Assembly: GCA_963575745.1 (NCBI GenBank)
Contig: CAUYUJ010006557.1
Location: 777,501 to 841,500, forward strand
Reading direction: 5' to 3'
DNA from: Prorocentrum cordatum
Lineage: Eukaryota > Sar > Dinophyceae > Prorocentrales > Prorocentraceae
DNA length: 64,000 nt
Shown here: piece by piece, positions 1 through 10,860 of the stretch
Layout of the letters: each line of letters begins with the position of its first letter
Numbering within the stretch: the first letter of the stretch is position 1
Program-made: the position numbers and the translations under genes
The notes under the pieces: generated by a model
Database searches by the model: none
What the model saw: the letters and a program-made list of their open reading frames with translations, nothing else
What the model was told of the DNA's origin: nothing

Positions 1-195
1 GGCCAAGAGGGGGGGCGTCCAACCAAGACGGGGGGGCGCAAATCATGGCCGGCGGCATGCGCGCGGCCTAGGTGGGGGCGGAATGAAATGAGAGGATGCG
101 GCACCACGAGATCTGGGGAGATATCGTGCCCCCCGCCATGATCTCCCCCCCCCCCCTCGTCACCTCGTCATCACCCCTCCCTCGTGGCCGCCCCC
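1..195 (+). repeat. Dispersed ~190-bp repeat family, copy 1
   Basis: The shared order is a GGGGGGCGTCCAA-type start, then CAAATCATGGCC, CGGCGGCATG, a GAGATCTGGGGAGATATCG-type imperfect palindrome, CCCGCCATGAT and a long C run. The same order recurs at 3764-3955 and 51670-51850, all in the same orientation. The first copy may be cut by the window edge. Confidence 0.7.
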
Positions 196-1229
196 GAGCC
201 TCGGGGGCGACCCCGGCCCCGCGCTCGAGGCCGCCCGCGCCCTCCGTGACGAGGGCCCGCACGACGAGGGCCCCTGCAGTGCAGAGGCGGCCCAAGAGGG
301 CCCCACGAGGGGTTTCAAGACGGGGAGCACGGACCAACATTTTTGGGCCTCCGCCCCACGCTGACCCTCAAGACCGTCAGCAGGCCCCCAGGAAGCCTCC
401 CAAGAGGCCAAGAGGGCCCCAAGAGGACCCGAGAGGTTACAGAGAGGACAAAGAGCCCAGCCAAGAGGCCTCAGAGAGGCACCCCGATAGACCCTTGACC
501 CTCAGATGCATTCAAGAGGCCTTTGATTCACCACGCAGGCACAGTGGAGATAGGAGTCGGAGGCCACCCGATAGTGAGCGTTTCTTATTCGGCGGTTTCG
601 ACATTGGGCGGAAGGGTGGGGGGATGGGGAAAGGGGAGGGGGTTTGGCTCCGGACCGCTGCTCAAGACGACTGTTTGCAGCAGTGCGTCCTATGGGGAGA
701 GGAACCCCACCTGGCGGAAACAGGAGCCAAAAAAAGCTAAGATCTACTCCATGGGGGGAGGGGGGGGGCGAGGGCCCGCGCCGATCAGCAAAAATTATGA
801 ATAAGAAAACGATCACATAGAGGGTGAAGGGTGCTCTGCTTCTGCTCCAGTCTCGAGGTGTTCTTCAAGTCCTTCTGGGAAACTCGTTGGCTTTTGAATT
901 CAAAAAACTGGTGCTTTAATTGAAACTGGCTTTTAACTTCAGGAAAAAAACAACTTTTGAATTAAAAAAAACGGTTTTAGAATTCAAAAACCGGTTTTGA
1001 ATTTGAACAACAACCTTCGAATTCACAAAACCGTGTTTAAATTCAAAAACAAGTTTTTGCTGAATCCGAAAACATGGCTTCGTGCGCTCCTCGGCTCCCT
1101 CGCGGCCTTCCCAGGGCCTCCTGAGCCCCCTGCAGGGTCGGCGGAACTGGCCGTAAGGCCTCTCCAATAGATGCTGGCGTGTCGAACTGTGCGCACCGAC
1201 TCCTTCTCAACCAAGCAGGGACGCGTGTG

Positions 1230-1330
1230 TGCAGACATCGGCGGCGAGCGAGGGGGGAGGGAGAAGGAGGAGGCCTTCTCAGAAGGCGGTGGGGCTTCTG
1301 AGAAGCCCTCGCGCCTTCTGAGAATGGTTT
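1230..1330 (+). repeat. Palindrome-cluster repeat (CTTCTCAGAAG family)
   Basis: Three closely spaced palindromes of the form CTTCT(C/G)AGAAG occur after a GGCGGCGAGCGAGGGG lead. Related clusters are at about 7420-7570, 42197-42335, 47173-47280, 48826-48985 and 49218-49390, in both orientations. No terminal repeats or target duplications were identified. Confidence 0.6.
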
Positions 1331-2414
1331 TTGTCATCGGGCAAAACTTCGAAGACTTCTCGGACGGCTGGAGAACTTCCGAGCTTTCCAAGAAGGCCCG
1401 CGAAGATATGCACGGCGTTCCTGCCGTGTCGACTTAGACGTTGAGTTGAGCGATCTCCGCATTACGACACGCCAGATCGCTCAAGAGTAGCCTCGTTGGC
1501 GCAGCTCGAGGCCTGTAGTCTTGAGCGCCCGCGCTGGCGTCGCCGCCGAGCCGACGCGGAGCGAATCTGCAGCGCACACGGGCACACATCAAGCATCAAG
1601 CATGCCATCGCAACGACACCATCAATGCCGCATCGCCTGTTCTGGCCGTACTCGCGGAAGCCCGGGGGCGGCGCCGGCTGATCCTGGTGCGCGCGGAGTC
1701 GTAACAAGGCTCTGTTGGAGAGAGGGCAGAAACCTCATCGCTAGATGTGGGTCAAAGCACCAAATGAGCGGCCAAAATGACTGGGACGTGAGAGGACACG
1801 GCGGTCACTCGGTGGCGTGCGCATGACGGCAACGCGGCACCGCAATTGGATAGCAGACCGCCTGCGCGCGACCGCACGCAGAAACATTACACAGGAATGC
1901 CCGCGCAATCGACCCCATGTTTTAGTCACCCAAGCTATCCCGGCTAAGCAACCTGACAACGAGATGACCGGCACGTCCACCAGCACGTCCTCAGGCACAG
2001 CCCTCACATGTCCCGTGGCACGTCCATTGATGGGAGCCGCAAATACATACACAAAGGTATGCGTGCCCTCGCCCGAACTTAGTGTACAAATGTAGTGTAA
2101 GGTCTCACGCGTGTGATCGAATCCCACAGGATATCCACTAGACTGTGCGCGGTGGCAGTGCCGAACATAAATAACAACATGGAGATACACTCTCGGAGGT
2201 TCGCGCCGATTTCTTGGATCGCGGAGCGCGCCAGGGGCGGCGCCAGAGGCGCCACCAAGGGAGTCCACCGCCGATCCAAGAACTCCGCGCGGAGCGCCAA
2301 ACGCTTCCGTATGGGTGCCACTGGTTAGTTTTCAAGATCGTGCCTCTGTCACCGACCTGACGCGTCCATGGGCACATGTCCTAAGTGTTTCCTCCTGGTC
2401 ACATCCCCATTCGC

Positions 2415-2600
2415 ATCGTTTAACAGATCCTCATCCCCACCAGCGTGGGCTGGGCTGGGCCCCACTGGTCGATTTACCCCCCCTATCAGGGGATATAGGC
2501 TGCTCTCTTCGGTTTTCGAGGGGCATATCACCAACTGAGGTGGTGAGACGGTGGGGCTCGAGATGTGGGTGGGGATGGGGATAGGGATCGGTTAAGCGAT
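2415..2600. mobile_element. Short MITE-like element with inverted ends, copy 1
   Basis: The left end ATCGTTTAACAGATCC and the reverse complement of the right end (ATCGCTTAACCGATCC) match at most positions, and the match continues into CATCCCCA-type sequence. The core, with GGGCCCCACTGG, GATTTACCCC, TTTTCGAGGGGC and a GGGGATGGGGAT tail, recurs at 37227-37406 with its own similar inverted ends. I see no clear target duplication, so movement by a transposase is inferred from the structure alone. Confidence 0.5.
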
Positions 2601-3289
2601 ACTGACCCCAGACGCGCCCCCTGGACACGTCCTGTGGACACGGCCCCAGGAACGTCCCCGTGCAGCCCCAGGACCCCCCCAAAAAACCAAAAACACGTAC
2701 ACGGACCCCGTGCGCCCGTGATCCTCGGGCCCCACGGAATGCACGGGCTCCCGGTGGCCGTGAGCCGAGGGCACCATAAGCCGACGGGCTCCCTTCGTGG
2801 CTAAACTTCGGGAGCGACGAAACACATGGGCTCGTTCCGTCTGGGAGCCTGGGGACCCCAACGAATACTCGACAAGGAGATCCACATATGCGAATCCTAT
2901 TTCCTGGCACGTCACGCTGTGTGTGTGGCCGTGTCTGGGTGTAGAGAGCGAGTCCAAGTGGACAACGGGTACGACGACAAGTATAACGACGACGACGGCT
3001 ATGATGAGGGACGGCGACGACGACAACTCTCAGATAGACCAGCGGTGAGCAGGCCCCCTCCCCTCTCCTTCCTCTTACTACTCGTCGTACACCCTCCCGT
3101 CTCGTCCTCGCTCATTCCTGCTCCCTCTTCCTGCGGCCTCCTCTTTCTCCTCCGTCCTCCCTCCTCCGTCGCGGCGGCCGTTCTTATCCCTGCATCGAAA
3201 TGATCATGGGGCTATGGATTAATCAAGGACAGCGCTTCGCTCGATACATTACCACGATCTGGCCGCCTGGGGTGCTGAAACCAGCGCCT

Positions 3290-4210
3290 CGCTTGAGACA
3301 CCTTCACACTCTGTTCTGAAGACACCAGCATCCAAGCCACCAACCAAACAAACAGCCTGAGACATCCGCGCACTCTGGGCGCGAACTCGCAAATGTCCCC
3401 ACCCCTGGCGGCTCCTCCTTGGGGTGCCGAAGCCAGTGCCTCACACTACAATCGGCTCTACTAAAGTACCGACGCCAAAGCCAAAGACACCAAACAGGCA
3501 AACTGCCCGATACACCCCTGCAATGGTGCGAAATGGTGAGTGCCCCCCTCCCACCCTGGAGGCAAGCAGGGTGTTTCTTGGCATGGGCCTTCACTGTATC
3601 ACACGATGCTCTGAACGCACCGGAGTCCAAGCCGCCAAACAAGCAAACTGCCTGAACCATCACCACAATCTGGACGCGGCTGGGCAATGGTCCCCACCCG
3701 TGGCGGCTCCTTGGTTGGGTGCTCAGACGCCACGCCTGCTACAGTGCGATGAGCTCGGGAGCGGCCAAGAGGGGGGTGTCCAAGAGGGGGGGGTGCAAAT
3801 CATAACCGGCGGCATGTGCGCGGCCCAGCGGGGGGACCAGGGACGTAATGAAACAAGGAGAGGCGCCATGAAATCTGGGGAAATATCATGGCCCCCGCCA
3901 TGATATCCACCCCCCCTGGTCATCACCCCCCTCTGTGCCGCCCCCGATGAGCATGGGACTCTGAACAGAAAGGTCAAATCAGCCAAACAGGCAACCGCCT
4001 GAGAAACCCCCAAAATCCCGGCACGAACGAGCAGGTGTCCCAACCCCTAACGGCTCCATCGTGAAGTGCTCAGACACCGCGCCCGTCGCATCTCGACATG
4101 TGGCTCTGAAAACAGATCAGCCCAATCAACAAAACATGCACAACGCCCGAGGCATCCTCACACTCTGGACATGAACGGGCAACTACCCCCAGCCCTGGCG
4201 ACTCTTTCCT
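3290..4210 (+). repeat. Diverged repeats of the CCTGAGACATCC / CTGGCGGCTCC family
   Basis: Several imperfect units contain, in order, an AAACAAGCAAACTGCCTGA block, GAGACATCC, an ATCTGG(A/G)CGCGAAC block, CCCCACCCCTGGCGGCTCC and TTGGGGTGCTGAAACCAG. The same sequence family forms the clean 217-bp tandem duplication at 39621-40055. No reading frame is supported. Confidence 0.6.
3764..3955 (+). repeat. Dispersed ~190-bp repeat family, copy 2
   Basis: Copy 2 of the family at 1-195. It has the same landmarks: GTCCAAGAGGGGG, CAAATCATAACCGGCGGCATG, GAAATCTGGGGAAATATCATGG, CCCGCCATGATA and a C run. It differs from copy 1 by scattered substitutions and short indels. Confidence 0.7.
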
Positions 4211-4249
4211 GGGGTGCTGAAATGCCACGCATACTACATCCGAATGTCA

Positions 4250-4470
4250 GTAAATCTGACCATCAGTGAATCCGAGTGTGAGTGAGTCTGAGCATGAGTG
4301 TTTCTGAATATGAGCGATCTAAGTGTGATGGGACTGATGTTGTGTATCTGAGTGTGGGTAGGTCTGAGTGTGAGAAGTCTGAGTGTGATGGGAGAGACAT
4401 AGAGTGAGAGAGAGAGAGAGGAAGCGCGAGTGAGGATGAGTGGAGGCGTCCCAATAATAACGATAACCAC
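4250..4470 (+). repeat. Diverged GTCTGAGTGTGAGT satellite cassette, copy 1
   Basis: Imperfect short repeats based on TCTGAGTGTGAG are followed by a purine tract and then AGGCGTCCCAATAATAAC. The cassette at 40137-40380 has the same order (16-bp units, purine tract, AGGCGTCCAAGTAATAAC), so these are two copies of one composite repeat rather than independent microsatellites. Confidence 0.6.
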
Positions 4471-6206
4471 ATGCCAACGAACTGGGGTAGCACGGGGTCC
4501 TAAACACACGGATCCCTTTCGTCTGTAAGCCTCAGGGCACCTCGAGACCCCAAAGGAACACAAGGGGGCTCGTGGTCCCTGGGCCTCGGGACCAGCAGGC
4601 ACAGGGCAGCCTTTCGTCCGCACGCCTCGGCATGCACAGCAGCAAAAGGCATACTGAGTTCCTGGTGGGGCCCGACCACATGAAACCTTCCACGAGCACC
4701 CCAACCCTGAGACCCGAGGACGCCAATGGATTTCTGGTCTGGGAACGTCGCGCTGTCCATCGCAAAACCATCACCCAAGAAACCCAGGGCACCCTGGAAG
4801 CAAGCAGCATGTTTCTTGGCCTGGGTCTCCATTGTCCTTCAACACACAATGACCCTCAACCGTGGCGCCATGGCACCACATCGACACACGATCTTCGTTT
4901 CCCGAGGGGCACCGCCAGGAACACAATGGAGACACACTTGTCCCTGCTCCCCCTATCATAAAAAGAACGAATACACCCCCATACATAATAACCACCCCGA
5001 CACGCGAAGTTGTATAGTAAACGCGCCCAAAGGGGGAATCGAACAGGGCAGGGCTGTTTAGTAAACGCCCAAGGCCGTTTAGTAATTGCCAATTGACGGG
5101 TCCGTATTGTTTTTCCTCGGTTGATTCTATCATGCACACAAGTGCTTCAAACCGAATCCGCGCTCACACGCATCAACGTCCCCATCAATAGCCGTGCCCA
5201 CACTGGCACACACACACTCATGCCTAGGCTCGCGCCTTGCAGATCTGAACACGCATACCTCCTCACATTGCACACGTACATGCACACATACCTCCGCCCA
5301 TCACCCGCCAGATCCTGGAAGAGAAAGCGACGAGTGAGGACGGCTGGGCACACGGGTGGGAGTGTACAGGAGGACACCTCGAGCGCATGTAACCAGCCTG
5401 AAAATGCGCTTATGCTTATGATTGGCATCTCCCTACCTCGGTGCCGATCTTGATGACTCCCCCATCTTCCGTTTGTTTTTTGGGAGGGGGTAAATTCAAG
5501 ACTGGCGAGCATGGACCAGTGCTGCCGGTCAAATAGCTTCTGGCCCACAAGCCAGTTACGGTGGCGGGATGAGCCGAAGGCTAATGGACTGCCAACAAAA
5601 GCTTCAATCAGGCTTAAACTAATGGCGAAACGTTGACTCCTTACCTCCTCTGGGATTAGCGGGATACGACGCTTGAACAAGTTCGAGGCTGGTGAGCATG
5701 CCGCCGCTTTCGTTTCAGCAGCGTCCAAACAGGCCCAAGGAGGAAGAGGGGGAGGGGGGGGAAGGAGGAGGAGGAGGCGGGGGAGGAGGAGGAGGAGGAG
5801 AAGGAGGAGGAGGACAAGGAAGATGAGGAAGAAGAAGAGGACAAAGAAATGACAAACAAGAGGAGAAAAAGAAAACGGAAAAAGAGACACGTATTTCGCA
5901 GTGCAGCTCAGCCGTGGGGGGTACCACGATGCACGCCCACTGAAGGGAGACAACTGCTCCTTGGATCCCGATTGTTGCAAACTATGCCCGACACCGCGTA
6001 TGTCTGTGCTGCTCAAGGTAGGTGGTTCGGTGTTGAACACCCGCGAAAGCATGATCTCACACACCTGGCCCCTGTATGGGGGCTGCCGGAGGTTAGGGTT
6101 CTCTCAAGTATAGTGGGACATGCGCCGTACAAATCTGTTTGTAAATGTAGCTGTGATCAGTACGGGTGTGGTGCACAATATCGAAAGCCGACGACCTCAT
6201 TTTAAA

Positions 6207-6625
6207 GGAATGCTGCCTCTGTATCTGATCGAATCCGCATGTTACCAAACAGCGGCAAGTGCCGTCACCACCTGCAGGGATTTCAAAGTAATTGGCAGTT
6301 CAGGACATCAGCTGCTAAGCAGTACGCGGCAGGGATGTGCAAGATGCTGGCGAATGCGATGGCGACTGAAGTGTGTCCGTTACAGCTTGACAGTGTCGCA
6401 GGCTTTCCTGAACTCTCAGATTCCATGGTTCTTTTCTGGATGCCGTTGGACCCGTTGCTCGAACAGCATCAGTGGGACAACTTTGCCCCTGATGCTGTGA
6501 GGCCAGTTGCCGCTCAGGGAGGTGGCGGAAGTGGCCAAGGCATGCGCCGTCATCCCTGGGCCAAGAAGGTCCCACTGCGTTGCATGCTCTATCAGCGCGA
6601 CCCTTCGTCTTCATCGGCGGTTTAA
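6207..6625 (+). pseudogene. Short retroelement-like coding relic
   Basis: This frame is open from a TAA at 6204-6206 to a stop at 6623-6625, with an ATG at 6239 giving 128 aa. It looks protein-like rather than low-complexity: a conserved-looking stretch S-A-A-K-Q-Y-A-A-G-M-C-K-M-L-A-N-A-M is followed by a mixed hydrophobic/acidic segment. From memory, a segment of the form aromatic-R-T-x-x-A-x-x-Y-P-P-x-L-C-x-x-x-A occurs N-terminal to or between domains of dinoflagellate copia-like polyproteins, so a decayed fragment of such an element is the best guess. No catalytic motif is present. It could also be a chance open frame. Confidence 0.3.
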
Positions 6626-8650
6626 CAAATAATCAAAACAAATGACGAGGGGAAGCAGGAGGAGAGGGGAGGAGGAGGAAGAGAACCAGGAGGAGGGGGG
6701 AGCCTCCTGGATAAGTTCGAGGCCTGGCGAGCTTGAGAAACGAATGTGGTAATGTGCGCTGAAGGGCTGCATGTGGCAGCACTGGCCACCCGTCGCTTGC
6801 GAGCGAGGCGACAGGCCCCAAGAGGCGCCCAGGAAGCCCCGAAGAGGCACCCGAGAGGCCCACGAGAGCCCCAACAGCACTCCCGAAACAGCCCCGAGAA
6901 GCCCCCAAGAGGCCCCCAAGAGGCCCAAGAGAGCCCCCAAAAGCACTCCCGAGACAACCCCAAGAGGATCAAATCACTGATTGTCCTACAACTCTTGAAT
7001 GTTGTTCGTCTTCGCCGTCGTCGTCGTCGCCGTCCCCGGTTCAAGATCGGCGGCACTAACCGTAAGGCCCTCGCTGTATCCTTTGTGCACTCAATTGCTG
7101 CGGCTGGCAGCGCCGGCGGCCCGCCGCTTGCGAGCGGGGCGACGCAGCAGCGAATTACTGCCACACGCTCGTCGGCATGGATATTGACTCGAGATGAGCG
7201 AACGCCCGAGCAACGAAGAGAAACGGGTCTTGCGCAAATTGGCATAGCAATCTTACGAGGTAGCTTATGCCGGCCGCCAGCGCGGCACGCCACAGTGGGA
7301 ACCAGGACGCTTACGCGCGACCATACACGGGCAACTTACGCGCAGATGTCGGCGCAGTCGAACCCGTTTTTCTGCGACCCTCATGTCGGCGGAGCGCCCA
7401 GGGGGAAGCCAGCGGGGGCGGGCCTTCTCAGAAGGCTCGGAAGGCCTCCCGCCTCCTGAGGCGTGTTCTGAGCCCTTTCCGAAGATATTGCCCGCTTCAC
7501 AAGAAGGCCAGAGGGCTTCTTGAGAAGCATGGCCGTCTTCTGAAAAAAGCCTGCCCCTCTCTCGGGCACACGCCACAGTCGGACCTGCGGCATAAGAACA
7601 ACCTTCAAGAATACGAGGCCCTCCGACAGCCAAAACACACAGAACAGCCAAGGGTACCCTCCCCATGATGCACCAGAACATCCAACAAGCACGAAGAACG
7701 TTAGGGTACCCTCCCCGAACCCCCAATCTCATACCTCGGTGCGACTGTGACGTGGATCATCGGGGAGACGTGAGACTCGGGCTCGGGTGACCCGGGTTGG
7801 TCTAACGGGGCTGCCAGGCAAATGACGAGACCCAGTCTGAAATTTGACGCGAGCTCCCGCTGCAGACCTCCCACGAAAACCGGGCCGACAAGATGGAGGA
7901 GGAGGAGGAGGAGGAGGAGGAGGAGGAGGAGGAGGAGGAGGAGGGAGGGAGGAGGGAGGAGGGAGGAGGGAGGAGGGAGGAGGGAGGAGGGAGCAAGCCC
8001 GAGTGCTGGCGACCTCGAGCCCTACGGCTCCCCAGGAGCGGGGATCCGGGAGACGGGTGCGACAGAGGCGGCTCCACGAATCGGGGAGAAGGACCCCCCC
8101 CGAAGCGTGAAGCCAATGTCGAGCGACGTGGCGACGGAGCGCGCCGAGTCTGCAGGGAGGCGGGACCTGCTGCCGATCCACGCGCCTCACATCCATGTTT
8201 GCGGTGCCTCGGCTCTCCGAGCAGGGGATCGTCTGCAGAGCCGATCTAAGCCCAGAATCAATGTTGGGGTAAACCAACAGACCGTTTTTTTGAATCGGCG
8301 ATAATCCGGGTTATCCCGGGGGGGGGGAGGGGGCCGGCCGGTAAGCCCGCGCCCCCCCTCCCGCGGACCTGCACAACCGGCAAGGTTCGGTTGTCCTGGG
8401 GGGGGGGGGGCAAGCCCGATCACCCGGGTACTCGAACGCTCGCTTCCCCCCCGGCAGCGCCGCCGAACCTGGAGATGAGCCGCGCGGCGAAACTCCGGGA
8501 GGCGGCGCCCTCGACCGGCGCCCGAGCTCCCGCCAGGCGCCGACATCGGGAAGACGGAAGATCGGGTTGGCCTGACAGGGGGGTTAAAAATTAGCCTGAC
8601 GAGAGACCCAACCATACGTAGTTGTGAATACCGCAATTGTGGATATATTC
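6626..8650. other. Low-complexity and dispersed repeats, no gene
   Basis: The stretch contains degenerate GCCCCCAAGAGG-type repeats (about 6805-6965), a palindrome-cluster member (7420-7570), a diverged copy of the family seen at 37020 and 43105 (7741-8065) interrupted by a GGA tract (about 7892-7990), and runs of G or C near 8310-8410. Long open frames here on both strands follow from the absence of AT-rich stop codons. Confidence 0.6.
7892..7990 (+). repeat. (GGA)n purine microsatellite
   Basis: A near-perfect GGA trinucleotide run shades into GGGAGGA repeats. It lies inside a copy of a dispersed repeat family, between the block ending AAAACCGGGCCGACAAG and the block starting AGCCCGAGTGCTGG. 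Confidence 0.9.
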
Positions 8651-8654
8651 CTCG

Positions 8655-9837
8655 GTGGCGCTCCCTATGGGGCCACGAAACGTGTGAGGGGTGGGCGAGA
8701 ATGGGGGGTGGAACCGCATGCGAGCGCAGCCACTGGGGCCTTCGGTGGAGCTCCCTATGGAGCCACGAAACGTGTGAGGGGTGTGCCAGAATGAGGGGTG
8801 GAACCGCATGCGAGCGCAGCCACTGGGGCCTTCGGTGGAGCTCCCTATGGGGCCACGAAACGTGTGAGGGGTGTGCCAGAATTGGGGGTGGAACCGCATG
8901 CGAGCGCAGCCACTGGGGCCTTCGGTGGAGCTCCCTATGGAGCCACGAAGCGTGTGAGGGGTGTGCCGAAATGTGGGGTGGAACCGCATGCGAGCGCAGC
9001 CACTGGGGCGTTCGGTGGAGCTCCCTGTGGGGCCACGAAACGTGTGAGGGGTGTGCCGAAAAGGGGGGTGGAACCGCATGCGAGCGCAGACGCTGGGGCC
9101 TTCGGTGGAGCTCTCTATGTGGCCACGAAACGTGTGAGGGGTGTGCCGAAATGGGAGGGGGTGGGGGTGGAACCGCATGCGAGCGCAGCCACTGGGGCGT
9201 TCGGTGGAGCTCCCTATGGGGCCACGAAACGAGTGAGGGGTGTGCGAGAATGGGGGGCGGAACCGCATGCGAGCGCAGCCACTGGGGCCTTCGGTGGAGC
9301 TCCCTATATGTGAGGGGTGTGCCGACCGCACAGCCACTGGGGCTGGTGGAGGGGTGTGTGAGGGGTGTGCCGAAAAGGGGGGTGGAACCGCATGCGAGCG
9401 CAGCGGGGGCCTTCGGTGGAGCTCCTATGTGGCCACGAAACGTGTGAGGGGTGTGCCGAAATGGGGGGGGTGGGGGTGGAACCGCATGCGAGCGCAGCCA
9501 CTGGGGCGTTCGGTGGAGCTCCCTATGGGGCCACGAAACGAGTGAGGGGTGTGCGAGAATGGGGGTGGAACCGCATGCGAGCGCAGCCACTGGGGCCTTC
9601 GGTGGAGCTCCCTATGGGGCCACGAAACGTATGAGGGGTGTGCCGAAATGGGGGGTGGAACCGCATGCGAGCGCAGCCACTGGGGCGTTCGGTGGAGCTC
9701 CCTGTGGGGCCACGAAACGTGTGAGGGATGTGCCGAAAAGGGGGGTGGAACCGCATGCGAGCGCAGCCACTGGGGCCTTCGGTGGAGCTCCCTTTGGGGC
9801 CACGAAACGTGTGAGGGGTGTGCCGAAATGGGTGCAG
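8655..9837 (+). repeat. 90-bp minisatellite, 12 main units
   Basis: The marker GGAACCGCATGCGAGCGCAG starts at 8710, 8800, 8890, 8980, 9070, 9169, 9259, 9384, 9478, 9567, 9657 and 9747. The basic period is 90 bp, with units varied by small insertions and one rearranged stretch (9308-9370). Because 90 is a multiple of three, several frames stay open on both strands, including a 467-codon minus-strand frame. The repeating peptides are what any stop-free 90-mer would give, so I do not call a gene. A single partial unit occurs far away at 48248-48269. Confidence 0.95.
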
Positions 9838-9862
9838 GGGACGCATACTGATGATGATGATG

Positions 9863-9986
9863 AGGTCTGAGATCCCCTGGTGGCCAGACGATTCTTTACA
9901 GCGAAGCTGTGCGAATAGATTCTTTTGTGTGCAAGCTCGAGCTTCGAAACACGGAGCGGCTCTCGGACCGCTTCACAACGACCCTG
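9863..9986 (-). repeat. Split direct repeat Y2 (outer 3' end of YR element)
   Basis: A 124-bp segment beginning AGGTCTGAGATCCCC on the plus strand. It matches 10101-10224 except at two positions (TTTTGTGTG against TGTTGCGTG). Immediately outside lies GATGATGATGATG. Confidence 0.95.
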
Positions 9987-10023
9987 AAGGATTAATTACA
10001 GCGCAGGGTGGCACGAGGGCGGG

Positions 10024-10097
10024 TGCGCTTGAATTGTTGCGGAGCAAGAACGGCCACGGAACGGATCAGCACCAGACCAGGACGATACAAACATCTG
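10024..10097 (-). repeat. Split direct repeat X2 of YR element
   Basis: A 74-bp segment from TGCGCTTGAATTGTTGCGG to ACGATACAAACATCTG on the plus strand. It appears identical to 36483-36556, which is the outer 5' end of the same element. It is separated from Y1 by three bases and from Y2 by 37 bases. Confidence 0.95.
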
Positions 10098-10100
10098 GCT

Positions 10101-10224
10101 AGGTCTGAGATCCCCTGGTGGCCAGACGATTCTTTACAGCGAAGCTGTGCGAATAGATTCTGTTGCGTGCAAGCTCGAGCTTCGAAACACGGAGCGGCTC
10201 TCGGACCGCTTCACAACGACCCTG
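10101..10224 (-). repeat. Split direct repeat Y1 of YR element
   Basis: This is the inner copy of the 124-bp repeat. It begins eight bases downstream of the end of the last open frame of ORF2 (stop at 10232), as expected for the boundary between coding and terminal sequence. Confidence 0.95.
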
Positions 10225-10231
10225 CTGTGCC

Positions 10232-10860
10232 CTACCTGGCATCTGGCCGCTTTATGCCTAAAAAGAGTCTGTTGAAGAAACCTTCTGAAAGCCTCGAGGC
10301 TCCAGAGGAGATCCAAGAGCACACCCAAGACGCGCACGGACGAGACAAGTGAATAAAAGGCGAGGGGGTGGGCGGGGTCGCATGAGCGTGGACGCACGGA
10401 CCGCCGACTTCGTCGGGGAACCCACAAGAAAACCCCAGAGCCCACATGTTGTCGTGGTTAGCTCGTTGGCAGCCAAACGTGCACGGGGAGATCCTCGCGT
10501 GCCTCCCGTCACAAATGGTGAGCAGCTGTCTAAAGAGGACGGAGTGCGCGGAAGCGCTTGCTGATGGAAAAATAGCAATGCAAGGACACTTTACAGTGAG
10601 GCATTTGTGAAGAAGACGGGCTAGAATATTGCTAGCTTCAGTCTCGCCGAACCTGGGCCAAATCAGAACGACTCCCCGAACGCGGCGAGACGAGATCCAT
10701 CCCACGAGGCGGCGATATACGATGGCGGTAGCCAGCAGGGAGCCGTTTATCCACGCGCTGCAGCCCGAGATGCGGGCGTCCTCGGCCCGCGCGATCTCGC
10801 CCGTCCCGAAGCCGACTTCGAGGAAGGTCTGGCCAGCGGCAGCGCGGCACGCGCGGGCAA
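10232..10860 (-). pseudogene. ORF2 C-terminal part: methyltransferase-like domain
   Basis: The frame that carries the RT resumes here after the recombinase. It shows F-L-E-V-G-F-G-T-G-E-I-A-R-A, a match to the SAM-binding motif I pattern (hydrophobic-E-x-x-x-G-x-G), followed by a GCSAW block and V-x-G-W-I-S-S-R-R-V-R-G-V-V-L. In relatives I recall, the next motif is G-T-P-C-x-S-x-S-R-A; here that place holds W-P-R-F-G-E-T-E-A, so the catalytic Pro-Cys is not visible and the domain is probably inactive or misread. DIRS and PAT elements are known to carry a methyltransferase-like domain. It usually lies between RNase H and the recombinase, whereas here it follows the recombinase. Confidence 0.6.

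Larger units (their letters stand above)
1..6206. other. Repeat-rich intergenic DNA without convincing genes
   Basis: No reading frame here shows both protein-like composition and a recognisable motif. The stretch holds two copies of a roughly 190-bp dispersed repeat (about 1-195 and 3764-3955), a short palindrome-rich family member (1230-1330), a short element with inverted ends (2415-2600), several diverged copies of a repeat containing CCTGAGACATCC and CCCCTGGCGGCTCC (about 3290-4210), a 16-bp-type satellite cassette (4250-4470) and a purine-rich GGA tract (5745-5880). Poly-Leu or Arg-rich frames across the purine tracts are artefacts of low complexity. Confidence 0.6.

Noticed and set aside
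1488-1530. GCCTCGTTGGCGCAG resembles the 5' end of elongator tRNA-Met
   Set aside because: The match stops after about 15 bases. No anticodon arm or T-arm follows, so neither a tRNA gene nor a tRNA-derived SINE can be supported.
1698-1715. GTCGTAACAAGG matches the conserved 3' end of small-subunit rRNA
   Set aside because: Only 12 bases agree and neighbouring rRNA sequence is absent; chance or a tiny relic.
8187-9590. 467-codon minus-strand open frame
   Set aside because: It is made by the 90-bp minisatellite and the G/C-rich DNA beside it; the repeat is open in several frames on both strands and there is no coding signature.
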